Shown: positions 49,661-60,986 of the stretch, one piece after another | Position numbering within the stretch: position 1 is the first letter of the stretch | Layout: each line of letters begins with the position of its first letter | Origin: Fusarium oxysporum f. sp. lycopersici 4287 | Taxonomy: Eukaryota; Ascomycota; Sordariomycetes; Hypocreales; Nectriaceae | NCBI RefSeq assembly: GCF_000149955.1 | Contig: NC_030992.1 | Coordinates: 1,147,073-1,211,072 of the forward strand | Length of the DNA stretch: 64,000 bases | Direction: 5' to 3' | Program-made: the position numbers and the translations under genes | Notes under the pieces: generated by a model | The model's database searches: none | What the model saw: only the letters and a program-made list of their open reading frames with translations | Told to the model about the DNA's origin: nothing

Positions 49661-50384
49661 ATGAGACCGACTCAGATGCTCCGAAGCGGCGCTGCCGACC
49701 CCAAGAACGGACAGTACGTGGATTGCGATTGAACGAGGGCAATTGGTGGTTCTGTTGCGTGCGGCTTTTCCAATGGTTAATGGTCGAACGAACAACACCA
49801 AGCCTCCAAAATGTACCAATAGAGACGGAATTGAATGCTGACGGACTTTTAATAGCTACATTGGTAACTGGGGCCACTTTGGTAAGTGATTGCTCCTACG
49901 ATGTGCGAACGAGGGAACTGGGTCGATGAACGCGACGGACCAACGGATAATGACGATGCACGAGGTGGAAGCAATTGGGTCGATATAACACCAAAAATCG
50001 ATGCATGCGCATAACCGGTCTCGAAATTCATCGATGGGATATTCTCGGGGATTCATCAACGTCATCGACGAAACTGGAGACTAACTCGATATCAGGTGGT
50101 GAGAAGCAGCGTGGTATCATCACTTACGGTCTGTCCGCCAACCGACAGAACCCTTGGGCCGGTGCCTTCCACGATGCCATCTTCAACACTTTCCGCCGAA
50201 CCAAGGGCCAAATCTTCTACTGGCTTCCTCCCATGGTTGCTGGTTACTACATCATGAACTGGGCTGTCGAGCGGTTCGTTTATACACAGCGCCCAACCAC
50301 AAGCAAAATACTAACTTCCGCCATAGAAGCGAGTACCTTAACTCCAAGGCTGGTCGTGCCGAGTTCGGTGATGAGGAGGAGTAA
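49661..50384 (+). CDS. QCR8: Ubiquinol-cytochrome c reductase subunit 8
   Basis: Small structural subunit of respiratory complex III in the inner mitochondrial membrane; 104 aa. Four exons (49661-49713, 49856-49881, 50096-50273, 50327-50384) join in frame. Two introns (142 and 214 bp) are long relative to the coding length, and exon 2 has only 26 nt. The spliced start [50 protein letters not shown] carries the family's WGHFGG..QRGI..Y.LSP-like region. A membrane helix (IFYWLPPMVAGYYIMNWAV) and the end SEYLNSKAGRAEFGDEEE follow. The donor of intron 3 (GTTCGT) is unusual but closes the frame. Confidence 0.93.
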
Positions 50385-50915
50385 ATCGGTTACATTACTG
50401 GAGCAAAACCACGGCGGATGTGTTGGAGTAGGTCCTCTGGACTCATTGTACATCATCAATACCTAGATCAGGAGGTGCAATAGACAGCAGTCACACTATT
50501 TATTTGTTGATTGACCTTTCGGCATCCATACATTGCAATCGAATTGAAGTCTCTAACACAGTGATCCCATCAATGGCATATCTCTTGATGATCCGAATCG
50601 ATATCGGATCCACTGGTAATAGTCATTGCCGAGAGCATGATTGGACTGTTGATAAGTGTCACGTGAATCTAGAAATGTGGTACGGAATCGGCGGTATGTA
50701 ACGCCGAAACTCTTCGCGGTAGCTCTTCTTCCACTCGCCGAAGAAAAAAAAAGTTAGAAAATTTCGAGGTCAGTGAAGTGCTAAAAGAAAACACGGTAAC
50801 TTTGCGACCACCAACATTGCCGCGGACCCTTCAATTCGCACAAACAATCTCCGTGCGACTCCAAAGAAGACACAAGTAATAACTTCGACGAAGCTTCCTC
50901 GAGAGAACCGCAGCA
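50385..50915. other. Intergenic region
   Basis: 3' end of QCR8 and promoter/leader of NHP2. Nothing else recognised. Confidence 0.5.
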
Positions 50916-51694
50916 ATGGCCGCCGAGAAGCCCGATAAGAAGGAGAAGAAGGACAAGAAGAGAAGCGACGAGTCCGGCGTCTCAAAGTCCAAGAAGGAGA
51001 AGAAGGATAAGAAGGACAAGAAGGAGAAGCTCGCCGCCGCCCTTGAGGAGAAGCTCCAGCAGGATGCCCCCGTCGCTGCCGCTGCCGCTGCCAATATGGA
51101 CGAGGACTCCGATGCTGAGGAGGAGAAGGCCACCGAGCTCCCTCTTGAGCGCACTGTCGTTCCCTTCGCCCTCCCCGTGGCGGATGAGAAGGGCATGAAG
51201 AAGGTCTACAAGACCATCCGAAAGGGTATGCGATTACAGAGAACGATGTGTTTCGGACAGATCGCTAACATTTCACAGCTGCCAAGAACAACACCCTGAA
51301 GCGCGGCGTCAAGGAGGTCGTCAAGACTCTCCGAAAGTCTCCCCCTTCCGCCCCCGGCAACACCTCTTTCCCCGGCGTTGTCATCATCGCCGGCGACATT
51401 TCTCCCATGGACGTCATCTCTCACCTCCCCGTGCTGTGCGAGGACCACAACGTGCCCTTCATCTTTGTCACGTCGCGCGCTGAGCTCGGCGCTGCCGCCA
51501 AGACCAAGCGTCCTACATCCGTGGTCATGATCATGGAGAAGGCCGAGGGCAAGAAGTCAAAGGACAAGTCTGCTGACAAGGACGGCGAGGATGATGGTGA
51601 GGCGTTCGGCGAGAGCTACGCGTCTCTCGTCAAGTACGTGCAGAAGGAGTATGGCAAGCAGGCTTTCTGGGTCAAGGGTGGAACCAAGTACTAG
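50916..51694 (+). CDS. NHP2: H/ACA snoRNP core protein Nhp2
   Basis: Nucleolar L7Ae/L30e-fold RNA-binding subunit of H/ACA particles, which guide pseudouridylation and rRNA processing; 241 aa. Exons 50916-51225 and 51279-51694. The first ~45 residues are a Lys/Glu block (KPDKKEKKDKKRSDES, KKEKKDKKDKKEK), longer than in yeast Nhp2. An Ala/Asp/Glu linker follows, then the L7Ae domain: KNNTLKRGVKEVVKTLRK, PGVVIIAGDISPMDVISHLPVLCEDHNVPFIFVTSRAELG, and the C-terminal KYVQKEYGKQAFWVKGGTKY. The RGVKEV helix and GDISPMDV loop are the RNA-contacting landmarks. Codon use is strongly biased, as for a highly expressed gene. Confidence 0.94.
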
Positions 51695-52503
51695 GGGGAC
51701 AAGGTCCATCGACGACGCGACAGTGCCGTCAGTATAGGAAAGGTTCCAAAGATGAAGAGAGAGCGGGGTTCCCCAAAGATCAAGAAAGAGCGAGGTTACC
51801 CTGGGACGGATGGTGTGGTGTGTTAGAACAAGTACAAGTCTGGATGTATTATACCAGAACATCTAGCCGGAGAACCAACGGCTGGATGAGGGCTTTGGCG
51901 GCGTTCAGGTTTAGCTATTGCATTAAAAATGGGACATGATTATCAAGGGTCCTTGAATTTGACACATGGCAGATCTTGAGCTGTAACCTGTGAGCTCGTG
52001 ATGTTGATGCGTTCGCGAAATTCAGATCATTCGTCAAGCCACGGCACGCGATCCAACCCGCAACACCACCACAATACACCCGAATGTGACAGCTCAATAC
52101 CGAAGCACTGTCACGGCTTAACCCTTCTCTGGATACTCACCTTAGCCTGATCACATCATTGATAGACTATAGGACGAACCATAACCTCGGTATACTACGA
52201 GTCTTTGGATAACTTCAGCCACGTATTTGCGAGTAGCAGTTGCCGCAAGGTCCCTTTATAATATGCACATCGCTTCATAGCTTTCCGGTCATCTAATTCC
52301 ATGCATTCAAATAATTGACATCACATTATCAGGATGCAGTTTTGTTCATTTGTGTGGTATTATTTTGCCTTAATGGCTTTCTGTTATAGGTACATCGTCC
52401 CTATTCCTATTTCACACAGGCCCGAAGCCGCGGTATAACAAATTCATCATGAAAACCTCATCCCGATCATGGGGAGATTAAAAAACCTTGGTCAAGAGAA
52501 GAT
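51695..52503. other. Convergent 3' regions
   Basis: About 800 bp between convergent stop codons, AT-leaning toward the right. No gene recognised. Confidence 0.5.
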
Positions 52504-53011
52504 TTACTCAAAAGGGTTGGTTCGGGTTCCCCACCAGGTGAGGAAGACGGAGAGACCGAGGGTCTCAACGAGCTTGGTAGCCAGGCTGACGCCGACGGTG
52601 TCGAGAGGTCGCTTCTCAACGAAGATCTGAGCAATGTACTATAGAAGGTTAGTTAGTGAGTGGATGCAGTGAGAGAGAAGAGTGAAAACATACGCCGGGA
52701 GCAGAGGTAGCGAAGAAGATGAGGGATCCGAGGTAAGCAGCGCCCTTGTAGCTCAGCGTACCAGTGGCGTTGATGAGAGCACCGACACCATAAGACTGAA
52801 GAGCAGAGCCGATGAGGGAAGAGCCCCAGGCGAGAGCAGCACCGGAAGCCTCCTTGGAGCGGATGAACTCCTCCTTGGTGTTGGCAGCCTTGGCGCGCTG
52901 GTAGGTCTGGCCGAAGATGGGAGCGAGGACGGCGAGCTCAATGCCGTGGTTGAAGGCCGTGCCGAGGGCGATGGCAGAGGGCTTGACGGGGGGGAGGTAG
53001 TGCAGAGACAT
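52504..53011 (-). CDS. DUF1761-type small membrane protein
   Basis: 150 aa from exons 53011-52694 and 52638-52504 (55-bp intron). The start MSLHYLPPVKPSAIALGTAFNHGIELAVLAPIFGQTYQRA gives the first helix. Three more hydrophobic segments follow (SGAALAWGSSLIGSALQSYGVGALI; YKGAAYLGSLIFFATSAPG; LVETLGLSVFLTWWGTR). Four helices at this length fit the DUF1761 family, which has no established function. No targeting peptide is obvious. Codon bias is strong, suggesting high expression. An antisense ORF covering the first exon is a shadow. Confidence 0.75.
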
Positions 53012-54598
53012 TTTGATGAGTTGTGTTTGTTTGTTTTGTTGTGGTTGAGTTGATGTGTTAAGAGATGGGTATAGCTTCAATTGGTTGAGATGAGTTAGAG
53101 TGTGAAAGAATAGGGTGACAGCTCGTTGGATTGGATCCTTCCCAGTATTTGTACTCTCGAGCTGGTCACAGATCTCGATCTTGCATCATTCAGAAAAGCG
53201 CTTCCGGGTGGCTTGCCTTCCATTGCCTTGACTGTTTCTCGGTTCTCCCCTCCTCCCTCTGCCCTTGTGTCGTCACCAGATGTGATGATGTCACCATTTG
53301 GTGAGACAAATTTCAACTCTGAACCGTTTTCCTCCATGTTCCAGCCACTGCAGCTTCTCTTCACTGCCACTAACCGATTCAATTCACTGAGCTTCACTTA
53401 TTGCGGGGTGCAACTCTTTTCCTCCCCTGCCAACTTCTTTGTACCTGATCTGACGTTTACGTGTACGACTCAGACATGTCATAGCAGAGCTCACTCACTC
53501 TTGCATACTTACTTACTCACAGCTGCCCTGTCTGTCGTTGGAGCTTGATCTCCTGTGGGCGGGGCAAAAGATGGGGAAGCTTGGTCCAGGTCCAGGGCAA
53601 GTTTCTTGGTGACCAGGGTTTGTAGCTGCTGCTCTAACTCCAGCAGAGTTCAGTTCCATGAAAGCAAGCAAGTCTTAGCGGGGAACAGCGCCATAACCAA
53701 TCTCTAGCACAGTAGGTACCCAGACTTTCTCAGAAGTGAGTGACGAGTGACGGTGTCACGGCGTCATTTACATCTATTCCTTTCCTTTCCCTCGGCTCTC
53801 TCTCACAATGAACCCCGGTAATATCAAAGGCGGCCATCGACTTTCTTCTGCCATTGTGTCCCTTTCCAGCCGAATTCCCTTCGAGAGCCCCCAGCTGAAA
53901 AGTGCCTGATGTGATCCGCGGAACCGAAGCCGGTCCAAAGCTTGTTTTTTATTCCCCGTTTCCAAGTTCAGTTCAAACGAATTTCCATCTTCAAACCTTC
54001 TAAAGCCGGTCCTGGCCTCCCGAAAACAGTCGGCTCAACAACACATTCCGTTTCGAGCTAATCTGCCACTCTTGTCTCAGACTTTCAGCACATGCCTTTG
54101 ACACCAGACCCTGTCCCTGAACATCACAATTCGAGTACAGAGGATTGGGATGTCATGACGGATTTGACGTGTGATTGTGGATGGACCCTTGTTCTTTGTT
54201 TGCGAATAGCTTGTGTTTAATTGGAAATATTGGTGCATCACAAGACGACAGAAAGCAAGCCTGCATTTAAACGCTCCAAACCTCCAAAGAGCGTTGTAAC
54301 TGGAGCTTTGCCCAAACTTAGGGTTACTCTAAAATTGAGAGGTTTAATGAAATTCCGAATGACTACAACTACATCATCATAAATCTGACCCTAACTTAGA
54401 AGATATTCATAATATCATCATAAGTTTACCTCAACTACGTCAAGCCACTCGTCTGGTCTGGGGTAACATGGCGGTTGCTCTCCCGCCACATCTACTACTT
54501 AAGGTACCAACTTTATCCCCTTGAACTACAGCGAAAACGAGAAATCAACTCCAGATTAAAATACCTTATCATAAGTTATGCCTAATAAATATCATAAG
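53012..54598. other. Intergenic region ending in AT-rich repeats
   Basis: Promoter side of the DUF1761 gene, then a stretch from about 54290 that becomes AT-rich with repeated ATCATAAGTT words running up to the NEM1 stop codon. A 140-codon plus-strand ORF at 53126 has no domain support. Confidence 0.5.
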
Positions 54599-54605
54599 TT
54601 ATGCC
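54568..54605. repeat. 15-bp direct repeat next to the NEM1 stop codon
   Basis: ATCATAAGTTATGCC occurs at 54568-54582 and 54591-54605, separated by 8 bp; a related ATCATAAGTTTACC is near 54417-54430. The second copy overlaps the last two codons of NEM1 (GCA TAA on the minus strand). Confidence 0.9.
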
Positions 54606-56136
54606 ATATGTTGACCATCTTCACCACCCCTTAGGGCTAATAACGCCCTAACATCATGAACATACTGCAGGCCCTCCAACAGCGGCACCAAGTGCATCAA
54701 GTCTGTATCGGTTGGATCATTGATCCAACCCTGGATAGGAATCGCATTGTCTGGCAAACGAATGTTAACAACCTCTCCCCTGAATGACCCGACCGGGGCA
54801 TCTTACCTTGGTGGAACAGATAACTCAACGGGCTGTTGTCGAGAATCATCACCTTGCTCAGGTCTGACTCGACCGAGCTGAGGTCCTTGATGAAAGCGCC
54901 TTGTCGGAATGTGCAGTGCTGACGATAGTATCGCGCCGAGAAATACTTCCTCTCCGCCTCTAGCCAGTCAATCACCGGATCTGCGTACTCCTGCACCGAC
55001 GCTGTGAAAACAACCAGATTGTACCACTTGCACACCCGCCTCAAAAACTCGTCGCAATACGGTCGCTTGTTAACCCAGTATAGAATCGGATGCTGCGGTC
55101 CAATCGATGTCTGTCCACCAACCCCCACATATGTTGTGTTCAAGCGCACTTCAACCATGTGTCCGGTGCTCATCCTGCCGCCCTTGGACATGCTGTGTAT
55201 CAAGGTTTCGTCTAGATCTAGAATCAAGGTCTTCTGCGGGCTCGTCGGCGGCTCGAGGTTGATATAGGACGGCTGCCTGCGTGGGATCAAAGGTCGAGGT
55301 GGTGCCGGTGTCTTTGGGTACTTGGTGAGCGCTGCAATGGGAGAAGTGGGAGATTTAAGATGCGCCGAGAGGTCGCCGCTGCCCAAATCACTAGCCTTCG
55401 TTCGCGCGACTGCCGATTGCGTTTTCCTATGCTTCCGCTGCCTGAGATCTTCGTCGCTGTTGAGCTTGATGCGAATTGACCTTCTCGCCGGACCGGTTTC
55501 CTCTGCAGGCTGTAGTGACTTCGATCGTGCGTGTCGACTGAGACTGCCTGACCGTGATCCATCTGATTCCGACTCCGATGAGAGGCCTGATGACGTCGAT
55601 GATGATGATACCGGCCTCGGTCTTGGTGTTAGCCTCCTATATCCTGAAGTCCTGCCATAGTCTTTTTCAGAAACATTTTCAGGTTCTTCCATGGTCTTAT
55701 GTTGAGTTCCGTGTAATCCAAATAGTTTTCCGAGCTGCGTAAAGGGTGCGAAATTGCCGTATTCGTCATAGAAACAGGCAATGAGATAGACACCTGGGGA
55801 TGCCAGTGTCGCAAGAACCCATCTAATAGAACCAATAATGCTAGAAGCAAAACGTCGAGGGATAGAGTGCCACCATGAGCTTCGTTTTTGGTTGTCGCCT
55901 GTGTCGTTGAGCAATGGTGTACTCTCGTCAGCCGGCTTTTCGATGAATCGCGATTCGTCGATAGTATCCTGGGCAAAGGATTCAGTCTCGTGACCGGATG
56001 GTCTATCGTCGCCGTGCTGGTCTTCGGAGGCCAATCCAATTGTGCCAATGGGACCTCCTCCTATGCTGTTTGATCGAGATTGAGTTGGGCTCGGGGGCGG
56101 CGATACGCGGGCCGTTAGGATGTTGAGGGAGTTCAT
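54599..56136 (-). CDS. NEM1: Nem1-type HAD phosphatase (Nem1-Spo7 complex)
   Basis: ER/nuclear-envelope phosphatase that dephosphorylates the lipin Pah1 and so controls phospholipid versus triacylglycerol synthesis; 493 aa. Exons are 56136-54807 and 54750-54599. The unspliced ORF would end in a nonconserved tail; splicing (GTAAGA..GCCAG) restores DNAIPIQGWINDPTDTDL. A Ser/Pro-rich N-terminus contains hydrophobic stretches (FASSIIGSIRWVLATLASPGVYLIACF). The catalytic FCP1/SCP domain starts TLILDLDETLIHSMSKGGRM (DxDxT), then NKRPYCDEFLRRVCKWYNLVVFTASVQEYADPVID, and KVMILDNSPLSYLFHQDNAIPI. The first ATG in frame is MNSLNILTARV; a GTG two codons earlier is not a start. Confidence 0.94.
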
Positions 56137-57613
56137 CGCCACAGGCTATCGCATTCCATGAGGTAGAAGAAACAGTTCAGGGGATACGTTCGAGTCTTGA
56201 AGGTAGGTGCAAAGAGTTCGGAATTCTGTGACGGCGGACGGAAAGAAGGGAAACAGTCCCGAGGAACGGATCGTCGGGCTATTGGCCGGCCTAGTTTCGC
56301 GGGAAGGAGAAGCCGTCAATACAAAAGCTGATTGACAGAAAGTGAAACGAATGTCAAGAAGGCATCGAGTGCGGCCAAGCGAAAAAAAATAAGGATAGAG
56401 CCAAGGACTAGGACAGGGGCGCAGTACAATCGCGATGGTAGGGCCAGGGAATGTACAAATGGCCTAATGATAAAGAGTCCCAGGGAGGAAATAACAAGGG
56501 CACTTTTGAACGGCAAAGCCCAAGCAGCAGAAACAAATCCAATCCAAAAGTACAGATGTCTTGAGTGGTGAGACGATTAGGTTAGCCTGGTCTGGTAACC
56601 TGTAGGTTGGTTATATAGACTGCTAGACGAGACAGGCAAGGCAAAGCAAAGTCAAGCCGCCCTCGCACGGTTGTCAGCGAGTAGTGATTAACTGTTTCGT
56701 GGCGTTGAGAGGGGAGCTGGCTGCTGGAGAGAGTTCTAAGGCTGGGGAACCTTCTGTTGGCCAACTAAGTTAGGACCAAGATCGGGTTCTTCCAAGCTCG
56801 AAATAAGCAGCCCTGCAGCGCTAGTTGTAAAACAGTAGCAAATACGTAAGGATAGCGGGCTATCGACGGGTGAGGCGGGGAGTCTTTTTTTCTGGCTTGT
56901 GAGAAACAAGAACAAAGAAGCCCGTGGCAATTGCTCGAGAGGAACAAAGATAAGATGAGGGGGGGCAAGTTTCCGAGCCGCTTTGAGCGCGCGCAAAGAG
57001 AGCGTGAGGGAGCTAGTCAAATCAGATCAATTCAGAAAGGAGTGAGTAGATCACAAAGGGAGTGAGATGTGAGAGAATTTGCTGATGGGTGGCTCGATTG
57101 ACGACGGATGATGGTTGAGAGGGATGGCACGTGTTGGGGATTGAGGTGCCGAGATGCTGGGGAACTGCCAGGCTTTGGAGTGGAGGGGCTCCAGCCTGCG
57201 AACTCGAGTTTCTAGGCTGTTTTCAGTGCATCGATGACTGGTCCCTGCTACAGTAGCGCTACAGGGGTTCTTGGATACCGCGGCTCGTATCAATCGCATA
57301 TGCTCTTACTGAATTCCTATGTACTATCATAAATGACCTACCTAAGCCTCTGTCTGGGGTGAGAAAATAAAGTAGTCAAAGAGCAGACTAAATTCATCCT
57401 AAATTATCCCAATACTGTCTAAATCTTTTTGTCACTTAGGCCATAACCTAGTCATAAGCTTTCTGCCACCCCCTGGCTAACGACGTATTACAATAAAAGA
57501 CTTCTTCCACAATCAATTATAATCAGCGCCAGTATTCCTTTTGTTTCCCAAACAGCTCATGTCACCACAGTGATCATATTTCCTATTGATAACAGCTTCG
57601 TTATGGATCTTCC
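56137..57613. other. NEM1 upstream region
   Basis: Promoter and leader of NEM1, then an AT-rich patch at about 57330-57480 with CCTAA/TTAGG-type words like those at 9.6 and 15.7 kb. No gene seen. Confidence 0.5.
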
Positions 57614-59154
57614 TTAGGTCCATCCACTGGGCTCAGCTTCCACTGCCCAGGCCTCTCTTTGCAATGTCCCTTCCTGGCATATCTGCCGCAGCGATGTAGG
57701 ATCAATTACACCATCAGGCAAACGGAGATGATAGATGGCATCGCCATGAGAGATGATTTCGTCCTCCACTCGCTCAATCCTGAAAAGGAGTTGGTGAGAG
57801 TCACATTGGCCAAAACATCCTTGATGAGAATTACATGTGTAGAACGACTTTCTGCCATGTCTCAACCACCTCTTTACTGAAATCGAAATCGCGTGTTCCT
57901 CGCCATGTTAGGGTCGCCGAATCATGTCCGTTTCTGTCTTCCCTTTCGTTCTTGTGGAAGATGACTGCGCAGGCCTTCTCGCGAGAGCAGTGCCAGATGG
58001 TGAGACTCTTCAAATGCAGCATCTGTTGCGCAACCTCGCCAGTATTGACCAACAAGCCAGATATACTGTCCCGAGATCCTTTCGTCATGATCGGCGCTGT
58101 GAGTATCAGCGATCGGAGCCGAGGCCAGTCACTGAGCATCTTGCAAGATCTGAGGAAGTCTCGAGCATCGATCATAAACGCCACAGAAAGATGTTCGAGG
58201 TCACGGCTCTTCACAGCGAAGGCTTCCCCCAACTCAGATCTTGTGAACCGGCGAGTCTCTATTTGCATGGACATACTGATGATGGACGGGTCCATGTCGT
58301 TGCGAATAGCCTCCATGGTCTGTTCGTTGAAATCTTCGAAAATAGTCACTGATTCTGACGTGCTGGGGCAGTTTGCGAAGCAGAACCTGCATCACTGTTG
58401 CAATGTTAGATACGGGGATATACCTACTATGTCTGTCGTCGACTTACTGAGGTCATGACGTCCGTAAATCAAGCCATTTTCATCGAGTGAGTGGCACAGA
58501 ACCCGCCACGGCTCGTAGTCGATGCTCTCCACATTTGGAAACCGCTCCAGCCGCGATCTCCGGACTGATCGTTTTGAATAGCTGCAGGATAGAGGCTGCG
58601 TTTGGAAGCGTCACCTGCTTCCCTTTAACCCAGCCGTGTTTTGGATCATCCCAAGTTTTCTACTTCTCGAGGAGATTTCCATCATCTTCGTGGTTGAATC
58701 CGTAAAGATGGTTCTTGAACCAATGGTCCGGGTCGCTGGGTGAGTATACATTGAGTTCCAACGTTATACGATCTGTGGGCTCCCAGGTTTCGAGCGCTCC
58801 AAAGAGCTTTCGTAGCGCCTTTTTGATGAGCTTTGCAGGCTCCCATAAACCAGAAACTCGCTGACACCGCCGACAGGCATAAGAAGGGAGCTCGATGTTG
58901 AGGTGGATTCGGCGAATGAGGTGCCTCTGTAGAATGATCGTTTTCAGGCCCTCGGCGGATGCTCTGTTCAACTCCAGTCGGTTGAGATTCTTCGGTACAA
59001 TAAGGGCATGCCATTCTTTACAAACAGCGGACGCACAACCCCATCGTCTTTGACGAGAGATCTCCTCTAGGATCATGCGGCGGATCTCTTGAGGGAGAAA
59101 AGCCCAAGACGAGCGTCTGGTCTTCTCTAGTGTGTGGCTACGAAGCGTCACCAT
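57614..59154 (-). pseudogene. Degenerate F-box protein gene
   Basis: The 5' part from the ATG at 59154 encodes MVTLRSHTLEKTRRSSWAFL and an F-box-like segment (FLPQEIRRMILEEISRQ..CASAVCKEWHALIVP), ending at an in-frame TAG (58662-58660). The same frame continues as KTWDDPKHGWVKGKQVTLPN, then must shift near 58550-58600 to reach FPNVESIDYEPWRVL. An intact-looking intron (GTAAGT, CTAAC, CAACAG) lies near 58395-58445. A further shift precedes TIFEDFNEQTMEAI, and another near 57845 precedes SHGDAIYHLRLPDGVIDP. Continuous homology through at least one stop and three frameshifts marks a pseudogene of an F-box family common in Fusarium. Functional F-box proteins recruit substrates to SCF ubiquitin ligases. 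Confidence 0.75.
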
Positions 59155-60287
59155 AATGACAGATAAGGTTGGGCCATGAAGAGGAGAAGAAGAAAAGCGA
59201 CAGCAGAAAATTTTGAAGGGCCTATATCTGAGTTTGTAAAAACATCGCATTTATTATCTGGTTAAAGTTTGGGGACGTTGAACAAAGTTCATTAAGTTGT
59301 GAGGCTATTGGTATATGTTCCGCTGTGGTGCCAACATGTAAAGGCTGTCATAGTTTGTAGATGCTACAAGTTTCATGAAGAACCGGGAAAGTCAACATCA
59401 ACCATTCAACTGCCGGAATTCTACTTGAATGGTGAGGACGTTGCTTTTATTGAAGACAAAGTCATCATAGTGCTGAATGCTGATAAATTAAGTATTACAC
59501 TTACACAAAGCGCTTACACTCGGTACCTACGCAAGGAATAAGAGGAGCCCAGCTATTGTCCCAGTTAGATGAACCAACACAAGACTTAATGTATGACTAA
59601 AAACAAACTTCTAAAGACCTCATTAAGCTTGGTATTTCTTCCATGTTCTGATCCTCTAATAGATAAACGATAAGTAGTATCCCCGTATTTCTTTCACAAG
59701 ACGGTTGTAGGTTGGTTGACAGCTGACAAGGGTTGAGAGCAAGGGCATCTTAAACCTGGCCAGGTTGTGGATCTGTCGGGTTTGCATGTTCGTTTTCGTA
59801 TCTACAATCTGCAAAATGACTGAGTGGTTCTGAACGCGATGCTCTTTGCATGTGAAGAGGAGTCGCCTTGCTAAGCTGGTAAATATATGATACCATTGGT
59901 ACATAAAGCAGATGCCAGCAAAGATGCTAGCCATAACAGAGTGTTTGTTCATGACCTCCAACTTCATCGTGGCTCACATGTTAATATTCTTTGATTTAAT
60001 ATTCTTTGATGATTGTATGGTTGCAGGAAAATAGTCTTCGAGGTAATAAGAGTAGGAAGAATATTGGATTTCACCACCTGAGGTCTGAATAGCTTCGAGG
60101 GGGACTATTGCAGTTATGTTGGAGGGTAGCCTAGTCTGCATTTATTAAGCCAACTTTGGCGTATATAGGTGCAGAGCTAAAGTCCATTTCCTCCCAGTGC
60201 AGAGAGGAATATCATCAGATTGTTCACTTCCAAATAGCTGGAAGCATCCTAATTTAGCCATTCTCCCTACCATATCCAGTAACCTTA
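59155..60287. other. Intergenic region in the pseudogene patch
   Basis: ORFs at 59299-59541 (plus, non-ATG start) and 59656-59967 (minus, 103 codons) show no recognised domain. They may be further decayed fragments. Nothing else seen. Confidence 0.45.
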
Positions 60288-60986
60288 TTAGCGATTCAGG
60301 ACAACCCATCCAAACCCTTGCAACAAATCCACCACCGAGGAGGGCAGATTTTTAGTGTGAACTCTGACGATGATCTTCTCCACTGAAGAAACAGTTCTTA
60401 GCTCTGCATCGATGCACTGTAATGCTTCTTGAGCAAACTGCGGGTCTGCTTCAGTCAAGAGCATGGATGATTCCCCGGAAACTTGTATTTCTAATGTTTT
60501 TAGGTTGTTGCGCTTTCCGGAAAGAAGAGCTAGATTCTTCAAGCTATCTTGTCTGATATTGACCTCTTTGGGTTGACCTTGTGCGACTGGGAAACTGATG
60601 ATAGGCGGGATAGTAGGTTGGCATTTGTGGAACCGATGCAGCTTAGAAACGATCGCAGAAGGCTATCGTGCTATTTGGGCTCGTCCACCATGATAAAGTG
60701 ACTTTTGCTATAGAGGACCTCTCTAGCCTCGGCGTATATTTGCATGTTGGTATACAATGTGGCGAGCCATTGTTTTGGCTTGTCGGGTGCGAATGTCACT
60801 ATCCAAGTTCCAAAATCTTGGAAAAAGATATGGTGGTGACCTGAGTACGAGAAGTTGTTTGTATATTTCAAGACGAATTTCTTCGGTCGAGTCTAAGAAG
60901 CTGAGAAGGCCTGACTTTACGGGCTGCGAGGCCTTTTCGGTTTTCGAGACGGACATAGAAGAGAGCTCAGGTATTCGCGAACCCAT
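60288..60986 (-). pseudogene. Degenerate 2EXR-domain protein gene
   Basis: Minus-strand fragments of one protein lie in order. Piece 1, from the ATG at 60986, reads SGLLSFLDSTEEIRLEIYKQLLVL, the 2EXR/F-box-like opening. After a frame change, piece 2 reads LATLYTNMQIYAEAREVLYSKSHFIMVDEPK and ends at a TAG near 60671. A short piece (LLRSFLSCIGSTNANLLSRL) follows. After another shift the tail runs SFPVAQGQPKEVNIRQDSLKNLALL to SSVVDLLQGFGWVVLNR, stop at 60288. The order and the conserved YTNxQIYxEAREVLY motif are those of 2EXR proteins, an expanded fungal family of unknown function. No intron explains the frame changes. Confidence 0.68.
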
